Of a stretch of 64,000 nucleotides of DNA, positions 33,888 to 43,952 are shown piece after piece (within the stretch, counting starts at the first letter, position 1; the number at the start of each line of letters is the position of its first letter). The notes below the pieces were generated by a model. The model was not told where the DNA came from and searched no databases. It worked only from the letters and a program-made list of their open reading frames with translations. The position numbers were made by a program, and so were the translations under genes. Source of the DNA: JBKPCD01 sp046727175 (GTDB taxonomy: Bacteria; Acidobacteriota; Vicinamibacteria; Vicinamibacterales; 2-12-FULL-66-21); contig JBKPCD010000132.1 of the NCBI GenBank assembly GCA_046727175.1, positions 1 through 64,000 of the forward strand, read 5' to 3'.

Positions 33888-34628
33888 TTATGAGGAGGGC
33901 GGCGATGTCGAGCCCTCAGCGGCGGCAGGAACGAAGTACAGGATCCGCGAGCAACTCTCACATTGTATGAGGCTGTCGTTTCGGCGAACCTCGTTGAAGA
34001 CCTGGGGGCGCAGCCGCACGTGGCATTGCGTGCAGTGGCCCTCGCGCGCTTCGGAGAGGGCGAAACCCTTGCGATGCCGGGCGACGTAATCGAAGAGTGC
34101 AATCGCCCGCGGCGAGAGCTTCGCGACGATCGCCGCGCGTGCGTCAGCGAGGCGCTCCGTTTCACTCTCCAGCTGCACGCGCTCGGCCTCGAGCTGCTGC
34201 TTCTCCCGCGCGACTTCGGCTTGTTCGGCCTTGAGCGCCGCCTCGGCCCCTTTCAGCTCGCCGGCCAGAATCTCGGCCTCCTCCATGCGATCGAGCAGCC
34301 GGTCTTCCTGACTGCGAACGCTCTGTTCGGCCGTGGCGATTTCATGCTGCATCGCCTGGTATTCCTTGTTCGTCTTCACCTCCATCAACTGATCTTTGAA
34401 CTTGCTGAGGCGCCCCTGGACGAACGCCAGTTCCTTTTCGATTTCGCGCCTCGCCGCCTGGCTCGCGCTCATGCGTTCCTTGATCACCGACAACGCTGTA
34501 GTCCGGTCCGACAGCCGCTTCTCGAGCGCGTCCTGTGCGGCCGGTATGTCGGCGATCCGCCGGCGATTGCGGTCGACAGAGAGATCGAGGTCCTGGAGCT
34601 GGATCAGATGCTGGAGGTCAGAGTGCAT
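33888..34628 (-). CDS. Coiled-coil protein with C-terminal C4-type zinc ribbon
   Basis: A 246-residue protein. Residues 5-170 are almost continuous coiled coil rich in Glu, Arg and Ala, including KTNKEYQAMQHEIATAEQ. The C-terminal zinc ribbon has two CxxC pairs, GHCTQCHVRL and QCESCSRILYF. This matches the zf-RING_7/DUF164 family, which is widespread, often lies near rnhA or nif3-like genes and has no settled function. The start ATG at 34628 gives MHSDLQHLIQLQDLD, typical of the family. It lies on the same strand as rnhA. Confidence 0.85.
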   Translation of the reverse strand: MHSDLQHLIQLQDLDLSVDRNRRRIADIPAAQDALEKRLSDRTTALSVIKERMSASQAARREIEKELAFVQGRLSKFKDQLMEVKTNKEYQAMQHEIATAEQSVRSQEDRLLDRMEEAEILAGELKGAEAALKAEQAEVAREKQQLEAERVQLESETERLADARAAIVAKLSPRAIALFDYVARHRKGFALSEAREGHCTQCHVRLRPQVFNEVRRNDSLIQCESCSRILYFVPAAAEGSTSPPSS

Positions 34629-34635
34629 CTACGCT

Positions 34636-34739
34636 GCAGATTGTAGATTGCTGGTTGCAGATTTCGGCATTGGTGGTGGATTGTGGATTCGTCTGCGAGT
34701 GCCGAGCAATGTGCAGTCTGCAATCTGCATTCGTCAATC
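34636..34739. repeat. GATTG/CAATC inverted word array between the zinc-ribbon gene and the tRNA
   Basis: The left arm 34636-34663 contains GCAGATTG, TAGATTG and GGTTGCAGATT. The right arm 34714-34739 carries the reverse-complement words CAGTCTGCAATCTGCATT and GTCAATC. The same word family fills the dnaG-mutS2 spacer (38630-38793). Confidence 0.75.
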
Positions 34740-34742
34740 GGG

Positions 34743-34818
34743 TGGTGGGCCCACCAGGATTCGAACCTGGGACAGGCCGGTTATGAGCCGGCGGCTCTGA
34801 CCGCTGAGCTATGGGCCC
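34743..34818 (-). tRNA. tRNA with CAT anticodon (elongator Met or Ile2)
   Basis: A 76-base tRNA with its CCA end encoded (34743-34745 on the complement). The acceptor stem GGGCCCA pairs with TGGGCCC, the D arm reads AGCTCAGCGGTCAGAGC, the anticodon arm is GCCGG-CTCATAA-CCGGC with anticodon CAT at 34785-34783, and the T arm contains GGTTCGAATCC. The loop CTCATAA occurs both in elongator Met and in the lysidine-modified Ile2 tRNA. Sequence inspection alone does not settle which. It is not an initiator type by acceptor pairing, because the first pair is a regular G-C. Confidence 0.95.
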
Positions 34819-34820
34819 CT

Positions 34821-34918
34821 AAAAAGGGACAAGGGAAAAGGGACAAAGGAAAACCGTTCGACTTCGCCCTTGGCCGTTTCAGCTTGCCTTTCCCTGCTCC
34901 CTTTTCCCTTTCCCTTTT

Positions 34919-34919
<1 letters not shown>
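34821..34919. repeat. AAAGGGA/TCCCTTT inverted array between the tRNA and rpoD
   Basis: The left arm 34821-34853 is purine-only words such as AAAAAGGGACAAGGGAAAAG. The right arm 34887-34919 is the pyrimidine mirror (CTCCCTTTTCCCTTTCCC). Transcribed from rpoD toward the tRNA, the arms would form a long hairpin. The left arm starts two bases from the tRNA end, and the right arm ends on the rpoD stop codon. Confidence 0.75.
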
Positions 34920-36634
<1,715 letters not shown>

Positions 36635-36650
36635 GCCCTCCTAAGACGCC

Positions 36651-36677
36651 GATTCGCACGGATTGGCGCGGATCAGA
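36651..36677. repeat. Dispersed 27-base repeat, copy A (rpoD-dnaG spacer)
   Basis: The sequence GATTCGCACGGATTGGCGCG continuing GATCAGA agrees at about 22 of 27 positions with 51045-51071. Both lie just upstream of minus-strand genes. The rest of the 36635-36850 spacer holds degenerate GATCCGC and GATTG words but no gene. Confidence 0.6.
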
Positions 36678-36850
36678 GGAGATTCGACGATCGCCAACCC
36701 GCCTGACGCCCCGGCTTCCCCCCGCGCACAATACGCGTGGTAGGGCTCCGGTTCATCCCACGAATGAACGCGCAATGAATCCAAATCACCCAGCTTACGA
36801 TCCGCACTCACCGATCCGCAACCCACCGCGCGACTATCCCTCATCCGCAA

Positions 36851-38623
36851 TCAGCAATTCAGAGATTCAATCTGCTGCAAGAGGGCCTTTTTCCGGTCCC
36901 AGAGCGCGATGATTTCGTGTTCGTGCCGATCCGCGCCCTGCTCCTGGAGCCGGTCGATTTCCCGTTGAACGGCGGCGCGCTCACGGTCGTACCGCAGACG
37001 TTTAAGCGTCCGAACGCAGTCGGCGGCAACCGAGGGGGGGTGGGTCTGCCGGCCGATCTCGTCGACCAGCGCAGCCTCTCCAGTACTTAGACGCTCGACG
37101 AGCGTCTGCGGTAAGGACGTTGCCGGCCATCCCTGCAGGGATCGCGCCTGCTCGATGATCGAACCAGTCGCCAGGCCCTCCGTGTCCCCGGCTTCGAGCT
37201 CGGCAAGCGCCGCCACACCCTCTTCCGGTGCCCGCATCAATGCCCAAATCAGTCCGCGCTCTGCCGGTTTCACCTGACCGAGTCCAATGGCCCGTCGCTC
37301 GATGTCCGGCGTCGTAGTTTGACGCTGGACCGCGGCGCGCCTGATCTCCGCGCGTACTACCTCTTCTGTAATTCGTGCCTTGTGCGCCAGTCTGTCCGCA
37401 AATTGGTCACGTGCGGCCGCGTCCGGAATTCTTGCCGCGACCGTCAGCATCTGGCCCAGAAACTCTCGCCGGCCCTCGGGCAGACTCAAATCGTGCGCCG
37501 ACGCCGTTCGATCGAGCAGGTATTCGAGCCACGGCTGCGATTCCCGGAGCCGCGCCTGATACTCGTTTCCCCCACGTTTCCTGATGAAATTATCGGGATC
37601 GTCGCCCGGCGGCAGCATTGCCACGTTCACCTGAAAGCCTTCGGTCACCAGCAGCTCGGAAGATCGGGCCGCCGCTCCCTGCCCCGCCGCGTCGGGATCA
37701 AAACTGAGGACGACCTTCGTGGCAAAACGTTTCAGCAGGCGGACCTGGGCCGGCGTGAGGGCAGTTCCAGACGTGGCGACCACATTCGCAATCCCCGCCT
37801 GCCATGCCTGCGCGAAATCGAAGTAGCCTTCCACCATCACGGCATACTTCGCGCGGCCGATCGGCGTCTTGCTCAGGTGAAGCCCGTACAGGGTGCGACC
37901 CTTGACATAAATCGGTGTTTCGGGCGAATTCAGGTACTTCGGCTGCTGACTGGACTCCATGGCCCGGCCGCCAAATGCGACGATCGTGCCGTTGTCGCGG
38001 CAGATGGGGATCATCAGCCGCCCGCGGAAGCGATCGACGACGGTATCCTCATCGCGCTGTACCACGAGTCCGCTCCTGAGCAGGGTGTCAGGCGAGACCC
38101 CCTCGTTCGACAGCCTGGTCTTCAACCCTTCACGGATGGGTGGCGCATACCCGATTCCGAGGAGCTCGATCGTCGCCTTCGTCAGGCCGCGCTCCTCGAG
38201 CAGACGAACAGCCGGACCGCCCGCTCGGCTGTCCAGTTGTTCCCGAAACCACGCTGCCGCGACTTCGTGCACCTTCAGCAGCGTCTCACGTTCGTGTTGA
38301 CTCTCCGCATCGTCACGCGAATTCCCTGTTTCGGGGACCGTCAGTCCTGCGCGCGCGGCGAGCAGCCTGACGGCTTCCGGGAACGATACCTTGTCGAACA
38401 ACTCGACGAACTTGATCACGTCACCACCGACACCGCACCCGAAGCAATGAAAGAATCCCTTGTCTTCGTGGACGATGAACGACGGCGTCTTCTCGCCGTG
38501 AAACGGGCAGAGCCCCTTCCACGCGGTTCCGCTCCGCCGCAGCGAGACACGCTCCTGAATGACCTGCACGATGCTCGCGTGCGACTTCAAGTCATCGATG
38601 AACGACGGAGGGAATAATGCCAT
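36851..38623 (-). CDS. dnaG: DNA primase DnaG
   Basis: A 590-residue primase. The N-terminal zinc finger has C39, H42, C60 and C63 (CPFHGEKTPSF and HCFGCGVGGD). The RNA-polymerase core and TOPRIM domain follow, including VMVEGYFDFAQAWQAG and VLSFDPDAAGQGAA. The C-terminal helicase-binding region is helical. The ATG at 38623 gives the canonical MALFPPSFIDDLKSHASIVQ. Longer starts would translate the GATTG array. No ribosome-binding site is visible: the array reaches to within six bases of the start. The last codons and stop also fall at the edge of GATTG-type words. Confidence 0.95.
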   Translation of the reverse strand: MALFPPSFIDDLKSHASIVQVIQERVSLRRSGTAWKGLCPFHGEKTPSFIVHEDKGFFHCFGCGVGGDVIKFVELFDKVSFPEAVRLLAARAGLTVPETGNSRDDAESQHERETLLKVHEVAAAWFREQLDSRAGGPAVRLLEERGLTKATIELLGIGYAPPIREGLKTRLSNEGVSPDTLLRSGLVVQRDEDTVVDRFRGRLMIPICRDNGTIVAFGGRAMESSQQPKYLNSPETPIYVKGRTLYGLHLSKTPIGRAKYAVMVEGYFDFAQAWQAGIANVVATSGTALTPAQVRLLKRFATKVVLSFDPDAAGQGAAARSSELLVTEGFQVNVAMLPPGDDPDNFIRKRGGNEYQARLRESQPWLEYLLDRTASAHDLSLPEGRREFLGQMLTVAARIPDAAARDQFADRLAHKARITEEVVRAEIRRAAVQRQTTTPDIERRAIGLGQVKPAERGLIWALMRAPEEGVAALAELEAGDTEGLATGSIIEQARSLQGWPATSLPQTLVERLSTGEAALVDEIGRQTHPPSVAADCVRTLKRLRYDRERAAVQREIDRLQEQGADRHEHEIIALWDRKKALLQQIESLNC

Positions 38624-38629
38624 TACGTC

Positions 38630-38793
38630 GATTGACGATTGCAGATTGGAGATTGCGGATTGACGGATTGTTGATTCTGATTGCAGATTGTCGATTGCGA
38701 CTACTGACGTAGCGGCAGAATCAATATCCTCAATCTGCAATCCGTCAATCTGCAATCTGCAGTCCGTCAATCTGCAATCTGCAATCCGCAATA
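38630..38793. repeat. Large GATTG/CAATC head-to-head word array upstream of dnaG
   Basis: The left arm 38630-38699 has nine exact GATTG words spaced 7-11 bases. The right arm 38717-38793 has seven exact CAATC words, mostly as CAATCTG or CAATCCG. The arms face each other and would form a hairpin of about 70 pairs with mismatches. The element fills almost the whole mutS2-dnaG spacer. Confidence 0.85.
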
Positions 38794-38796
38794 AGT

Positions 38797-41289
38797 TCAC
38801 TCTTTCAACTCGACCACCGTCACGCCACCGCCGCCTTGCTCGTCGGGGGCAGCCGAGAAATGCGCGACGAACGGGTGCGACTGGAGAAACGCGGTTATTC
38901 CCCGCCGAAGCTGACCTGTCCCGTAGCCGTGAATCAGTCTCACCGATCTGATTTCGGCGACGAGCGCATCGTCGAGGAACTTTTCCACGCGTCCGACCGC
39001 TTCGTCGACGCTGCAGCCTATGACATTCAATTCGGTGAGCGCTCCGTCGCGCGGCTGCAGCTCGACGTTGACCCGCACGCGCGCGGGCTGCGTGACGGCC
39101 GCTGCGGGAGTCACCACGCGAAGCTCGTCGACCCGCGCTCGCAATCGTTTTCCCCGGACGTCGACGTCCGCTTCGCGATCGTGGAGCGCCTGGATCGTGC
39201 CTTCGAGGCCGAATGTGCCGACGAACACGCGATCTCCGACGGCAGGTACGTGCCCGGCCTGGGCGGCCGCAGCCGGTTGTGGAGCTGCAGCCGTGTCGTC
39301 GGCTGCGCGCAGCCGCTCGCCGATGGCGTCGAGCGCCGCGCGGGCCTCGCTCCGCGCCGATCCGGTCTCGCCTGTCGGAATCAGGCGTGCCGCGCGACGC
39401 TCGGCATCGCTGGCCAGAGCCTGCGTCCGGGTCTTGAGCGCGTCTACAACCGCGTCGATCTCGCGTCGCGCGTCGCGGAGACGCTCTTCGATGCGCTCAT
39501 CGAGCCTTCGACGGATCGTCTCTTCGCGGTTTCGGAGATCGTGCTCGCGCGCCTGCAGCTTGGCGGTCGCCTCTGCGAGCTCCTGGCGGTCGCGAGCCAG
39601 CAGTCGGCGCTCGTGATTGAGCGTGTGCATGTCGCGCTCGACCTTCGCGAGGTGCTCGGCAAGCTGTGACTCCCGCTCGCTGCGGTTCGCCCGCGCGCGT
39701 TCGATGATTGACGAGGGCAACCCGAGGCGGGTGGCGATCTCGAACGCAAGGCTGCTGCCCGGTGAGCCGTAGTTGAGGCGATACGTCGGCTCGAACGTCC
39801 GGGGATCGAAGCCGAATCCCGCGGACGTGACTCCTTCGCTGGTGGACGCATACGATTTCAGGGCGTCGTAATGTGTCGTCGCGACAACGAGCGCGCCACG
39901 CATCCGGAAGTGCTCGAGCAGCGACATGGCGAGCGCACCACCTTCGACCGGATCGGTGCCCGCACCTGCTTCATCGAGGAGCACGAGCGCGGGGAGCGCA
40001 AGCGCGCGATCCATTGCGACGATGTTGGCGACGTGCGCCGAAAAGGTGCTGAGGCTCTCGGCGATCGACTGCTCGTCGCCGATGTCCGCAAACACAGAGC
40101 GGAAAACCGGGACCTGCGACCCTTCAGCCGCCGGGATGAAGAGCCCGGCCTGGGCCATGAGCGACAGCAGTCCTGCCGTCTTCAAGGCAACGGTTTTGCC
40201 GCCCGTGTTCGGCCCCGTGATCACGAGAACGCGGACCGGTGGGATCAAAAGAATGTCGACCGGTACGGGGCCGGTGTCCGGTAGGTCGGTGGTTCGGGGT
40301 TCGTTGTTGCCCGCTCGAGCCTCCGAGCTCGATGGTTCGCTCAGCCGCCGGCGCACCGCCGGAATGAGCAGCGGATGTCGCGCACCACGGAGCTCGAGGC
40401 GACCGTCCTTCGCGATTGCAGGCTTGACGCCGTCAATCAGCAACGAAAAATGCGCGCGGGCCTGCAGGACGTCGAGCTCGGTAGCGGCGTCCACGGTCCG
40501 CTGAAGGTCCAGCGCGCGACGACGGAACGCGTCGGAGAGCGCAAGCAGGATGCGGCGAACCTCTTCGGCTTCCTGTTCTTCCAAGGCCACGATGTCGTTG
40601 TTGATTTCGACGGTGCTGAGCGGCTCGAGGAACAGGCTTGCCCCACTGCCGGAGCTGCCATGGACGATACCCGGGATCGCGGCGCGATGCTCCGCACGGA
40701 CAACGAGCACGTAGCGTCCGTTCCGGTCCGTGACGATCTGCTGCTGAAGGTACTTCGCCGTGTCTTTTCCGCGAAGGTACGATTCGAGCGTGCCTCGCAA
40801 CCGCGCTCGCTGCTTACGAAGCCGCTCGCGGATCGATTTCAGCTCCGCGCTTGCATCGTCGACCACCTCGCCCGATTCGATCTTCCGGCGGACGTCGGCG
40901 ATCTCTGCCTCGAACGACGCAGCCGAATCCGAGGTGACACGCAGCGTCGGAAACGCGCCGCGTGCGCGCCGAATTGCCGCGCAAGTCGTGTCGATCGACG
41001 CGAGAAACGTCGCCAGCGCAGTGAGCTGTTGCGGATCGAGCGCCCGTCCTTCGACGGCGAGGGCGGTCAGAGTTGCTTCGAGATCGGAAGGTGCGTGAAG
41101 GCCGATTTCATTGTCGGCGAGGAATCGGACCATCTCGCCGGTGGTGTCGAGCGCGAGCGAAACGGCGCGCGCGTCCGTAAGCCAGGCGGTTCGCATGAGC
41201 CTCGACGCCCCAGGCGGCGTCTGCGCATATTGGCAGACGGCCTCGATGATCCGACTGAACTCGAGAGCCCTCAGGGCGCCGGATTGCAT
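38797..41289 (-). CDS. mutS2: Endonuclease MutS2
   Basis: An 830-residue MutS-family ATPase with a C-terminal Smr nuclease domain. The core has the Walker A loop ITGPNTGGKTVALKT, Walker B LVLLDEAGAGTDPVEGGALA and the coiled-coil clamp region (ERESQLAEHLAKVERDM). The Smr part ends with VRLIHGYGTGQLRRGITAFL. MutS2 acts in recombination suppression or in rescue of collided ribosomes rather than mismatch repair. The ATG at 41289 (MQSGALRALEF) is preferred. An in-frame TTG at 41337 would add 16 residues. It is separated from dnaG by the GATTG array. Confidence 0.95.
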   Translation of the reverse strand: MQSGALRALEFSRIIEAVCQYAQTPPGASRLMRTAWLTDARAVSLALDTTGEMVRFLADNEIGLHAPSDLEATLTALAVEGRALDPQQLTALATFLASIDTTCAAIRRARGAFPTLRVTSDSAASFEAEIADVRRKIESGEVVDDASAELKSIRERLRKQRARLRGTLESYLRGKDTAKYLQQQIVTDRNGRYVLVVRAEHRAAIPGIVHGSSGSGASLFLEPLSTVEINNDIVALEEQEAEEVRRILLALSDAFRRRALDLQRTVDAATELDVLQARAHFSLLIDGVKPAIAKDGRLELRGARHPLLIPAVRRRLSEPSSSEARAGNNEPRTTDLPDTGPVPVDILLIPPVRVLVITGPNTGGKTVALKTAGLLSLMAQAGLFIPAAEGSQVPVFRSVFADIGDEQSIAESLSTFSAHVANIVAMDRALALPALVLLDEAGAGTDPVEGGALAMSLLEHFRMRGALVVATTHYDALKSYASTSEGVTSAGFGFDPRTFEPTYRLNYGSPGSSLAFEIATRLGLPSSIIERARANRSERESQLAEHLAKVERDMHTLNHERRLLARDRQELAEATAKLQAREHDLRNREETIRRRLDERIEERLRDARREIDAVVDALKTRTQALASDAERRAARLIPTGETGSARSEARAALDAIGERLRAADDTAAAPQPAAAAQAGHVPAVGDRVFVGTFGLEGTIQALHDREADVDVRGKRLRARVDELRVVTPAAAVTQPARVRVNVELQPRDGALTELNVIGCSVDEAVGRVEKFLDDALVAEIRSVRLIHGYGTGQLRRGITAFLQSHPFVAHFSAAPDEQGGGGVTVVELKE

Positions 41290-41422
41290 GGGACTGCTGA
41301 CTGTGGTGAGCTTCTGGTCCGACAGGGCAATCGCCAACTATAACGCAGCGCGGTAAGCGGCGACAACTAATCAAATATCGGAATCGACCGAGGATCTGTC
41401 AAGCGACCAGCTCCGGTGCGGC

Positions 41423-42184
41423 TCACTCCAAGTGATTGATCGAGCTGGCGATCGCGGCAGCACCAAATCCGTTATCGATATTCACGACCGATACCCCGCT
41501 CGCACAGCTGTTCAGCATTCCGAGTAGGGCCGTCACACCACCAAAGCTGGCGCCGTACCCGACGCTGGTTGGCACGGCAATCACGGGAGTATCCACCAAT
41601 CCCCCTACCACGCTTGGAAGCGCGCCTTCCATCCCGGCCACGACGATGAGCACGCGGGCACCGAGAAGTCGCGCGTGCTCGGCAAGCAGACGGTGGAGTC
41701 CGGCGACCCCGACATCGTAGAGTCGGTCGACGCAGTTCCCCATGATTTCTGCAGAGACGGCAGCCTCTTCGGCGATTGGCAGATCGGCGGTGCCGGCCGC
41801 GACGACGAGCACCGTGCCGCGTCCCGGCGGCGACCCGCCGACACGGTGCGTAATGGTTCTGGCCAGTTCGTGGAATGTCGCGTCGGGTAATCGCTTCACG
41901 ACGGCCGCGTGGGCGAGCGCGTCTGTCTTCGTGACGAGCAGGTTGTGCCCCGCGCCAACAATCCGCTCACCGATGGCAGCTATTTGTTCTGGGGTTTTTC
42001 CAGGCCCGAAAACCACCTCGGGGAAGCCCTGTCGCAGACCGCGATGATGATCGACTCTCGCAAACCCGAGATCCTCGAACGGCGCCTGGCGTAAATATTG
42101 TAAAAGCCGGGAGTGTGCCGCCTCAGGCGTAATGACGCCGGTGTGGACATCTTGCAGGAGCTGACGCAGTTGCAGGCGGGTCAT
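41423..42184 (-). CDS. larB: LarB, pyridinium-3,5-biscarboxylate synthase (nickel-pincer cofactor)
   Basis: A 253-residue enzyme of the AIR-carboxylase (PurE-like) superfamily. LarB carboxylates and hydrolyses nicotinic acid adenine dinucleotide in the first step of the nickel-pincer nucleotide cofactor of lactate racemase. The N-terminal helical part is followed by EVVFGPGKTPEQIAAIGERI, and the PurE-like core carries VVAAGTADLPIAEEAA, VVAGMEGALPSVVGGLVDTPVIAVPTS in two parts, and the C-terminal VVNIDNGFGAAAIASSINH. larC and larE are not in the window. It is divergent from the next glycosyltransferase. Confidence 0.9.
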   Translation of the reverse strand: MTRLQLRQLLQDVHTGVITPEAAHSRLLQYLRQAPFEDLGFARVDHHRGLRQGFPEVVFGPGKTPEQIAAIGERIVGAGHNLLVTKTDALAHAAVVKRLPDATFHELARTITHRVGGSPPGRGTVLVVAAGTADLPIAEEAAVSAEIMGNCVDRLYDVGVAGLHRLLAEHARLLGARVLIVVAGMEGALPSVVGGLVDTPVIAVPTSVGYGASFGGVTALLGMLNSCASGVSVVNIDNGFGAAAIASSINHLE

Positions 42185-42198
42185 CGGTTCAGACCGCC

Positions 42199-43764
42199 TT
42201 GGCGCATGTGGTCGAGCCGAGCAATAATGTCCCGATTGTGCAGCGCGATGGATTCATTTACTACCCTATGACCCCGTCAGAAACTCTGATTCTAGTCTGC
42301 TACTTCTTCGTCCTGAGCATTCTTGCAATCTACGGCTGGCACCGCTACTACCTGGTGTACCTCTACATCAAGAATAAGGAGCAGGCGCCGCGTCGTCTGT
42401 CGCCGCCCGGGTTTCTCCCTCCGGTCACGATCCAGCTGCCGATCTTCAACGAGATGTACGTGGCCGATCGGCTCATCGACTCGGTCTGCGAGCTCGATTA
42501 CCCGCGCGATTTGCTCGAAATCCAGGTTCTGGACGATTCCATTGACGAAACGATTGAAATAGCCGAGTTGGCTGTCCGGCGTCATGCCGCTCGCGGATTC
42601 AACATTTCTTATATGCATCGCGTCGACCGTCGCGGATTCAAGGCCGGCGCGCTCGAGGCCGGGCTGAAACAGGCATCGGGCAAGTTCATCGCGATTTTCG
42701 ACGCGGACTTTATCCCGGCGCCCGATTTCCTGAGGCGCACGCTGCCGTATTTCGAAACCGATCCGAAGATCGGCATGGTGCAGGCACGATGGGGCCATAT
42801 CAATCAGGACTACTCGCTGCTTACCAAGATTCAGTCGATCCTGCTCGACGCGCACTTCGTCCTCGAGCACGGCGCGCGTAACCGGGCGGGTTGCTTCTTC
42901 AACTTCAACGGAACGGCAGGGATCTGGCGGCGCGAGGCCATTGTCAGCGCAGGCGGGTGGCAGCACGACACACTGACCGAGGATCTCGATCTGAGCTATC
43001 GCGCGCAGCTGGCCGGCTGGCGGTTCGTGTTCCTGCCCGATGTCGTGTCGCCGGCGGAAGTTCCGGTTGAAATGAACTCGTTCAAGTCGCAGCAGCACCG
43101 CTGGGCGAAGGGATCCATTCAGACGTGTCTCAAGCTGCTGCCCGACATCCTGCGGTCGCCGCAACCGCTTGCCGTCAAGGCGGAAGCGTTTTTCCATCTG
43201 ACCGCAAATTTCAACTACTTGCTGATGTCGGTCCTGTCGATTCTGATGTTTCCCGCGATGTGGGTTCGCTACAGCACTGGCTGGACTGAGATGCTGCTGA
43301 TCGACGTCCCTCTGTTCTTTGCGGCGACGATGTCGGTGGGTAACTTCTACATAGTTTCGCAGCGAGAGCTGTACGCGGATTGGCGTCAGCGACTCAAGTA
43401 CCTGCCGCTCCTCATGTCGATCGGCATCGGGCTGTGCGTGAACAATTCCCGTGCGGTGCTTGAGGCGATGTTCGGAAAACCGAGCGACTTCAATCGCACG
43501 CCGAAGTACGGAATCGAGCGCGACAGCGACGAATGGGTCGGCAAGAAGTACCACCAGACCGTGGGCGTCCAGCCGATGATCGAGCTTGCGCTCGGACTCT
43601 ACTTCACGTGGACGGTCTTCTACGCGCTGTCGAATCAGATCTACGGGACGTTGCCGTTCCTGATGCTGTTCCAGATCGGGTACCTCTACACAGGCCTTCT
43701 GTCGATCTTCCAGCAGTACACCGGCGAGAACGTGATGTTGAAGACGCCGGAAATTGCGAAATAG
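42199..43764 (+). CDS. Processive-type membrane glycosyltransferase (cellulose-synthase-like GT2)
   Basis: A protein of up to 521 residues. One membrane segment (TLILVCYFFVLSILAIYGW) precedes the cytosolic GT-A domain with VTIQLPIFNEMYVADRLI, VLDDSIDETIE, the metal site FDADFIPAPDFL, the catalytic TEDLDLSYRAQ and the product-binding QQHRW. Three or more further membrane segments follow. This D,D,D,QxxRW pattern is shared by cellulose, glucomannan and glucosylceramide synthases. The substrate is unknown. The start could be TTG 42199, GTG 42208 or ATG 42268. The last would leave 83 bases to the divergent larB and room for a promoter. Confidence 0.88.
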   Translation: MAHVVEPSNNVPIVQRDGFIYYPMTPSETLILVCYFFVLSILAIYGWHRYYLVYLYIKNKEQAPRRLSPPGFLPPVTIQLPIFNEMYVADRLIDSVCELDYPRDLLEIQVLDDSIDETIEIAELAVRRHAARGFNISYMHRVDRRGFKAGALEAGLKQASGKFIAIFDADFIPAPDFLRRTLPYFETDPKIGMVQARWGHINQDYSLLTKIQSILLDAHFVLEHGARNRAGCFFNFNGTAGIWRREAIVSAGGWQHDTLTEDLDLSYRAQLAGWRFVFLPDVVSPAEVPVEMNSFKSQQHRWAKGSIQTCLKLLPDILRSPQPLAVKAEAFFHLTANFNYLLMSVLSILMFPAMWVRYSTGWTEMLLIDVPLFFAATMSVGNFYIVSQRELYADWRQRLKYLPLLMSIGIGLCVNNSRAVLEAMFGKPSDFNRTPKYGIERDSDEWVGKKYHQTVGVQPMIELALGLYFTWTVFYALSNQIYGTLPFLMLFQIGYLYTGLLSIFQQYTGENVMLKTPEIAK

Positions 43765-43769
43765 AAAGT

Positions 43770-43936
43770 CAGGCTTTGGGCTCAGGGGCTTTAAGCCTTG
43801 GGGCCTGCGGAGTACATCGCCGCTCCTCTCCAGACATGCGCAGAAGGGTTCCGGCCCGAGGCCCCGGCCTCCGGTCCCCGGCCGCCAGGCCGTCGGCCCC
43901 TGGCCCGGGGCCCCCGGGCCCCAGCCCCCGGACCCC
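43770..43936. repeat. GGGGCTTT/GGCCCC word arrays upstream of citrate synthase
   Basis: The left block 43770-43809 repeats GGCTTTGGG, CAGGGGCTTT and AGCCTTGGGGCC. The right block 43851-43936 is an extreme G+C array of GGCCCC, CCCGGG and CCGGCC words ending just before the -10 box. The blocks are partly complementary. No gene is visible in the 188-base spacer. Confidence 0.65.
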
Positions 43937-43940
43937 TTGA

Positions 43941-43946
43941 TATGAT
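43941..43946 (+). promoter_or_regulatory. -10 box of citrate synthase, leaderless
   Basis: TATGAT ends six bases before the ATG at 43953 and stands out in a nearly A/T-free spacer. Transcription would start at or next to the ATG. No -35 match is visible in the C-rich array upstream. Confidence 0.55.
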
Positions 43947-43952
43947 CCCCTC

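Noticed and set aside
36638..38800. Possible CRISPR array in the GATTG words
   Set aside because: Words are only 5-8 bases, spacing is irregular, there are no unique spacers of 28-40 bases, and no cas genes are present.
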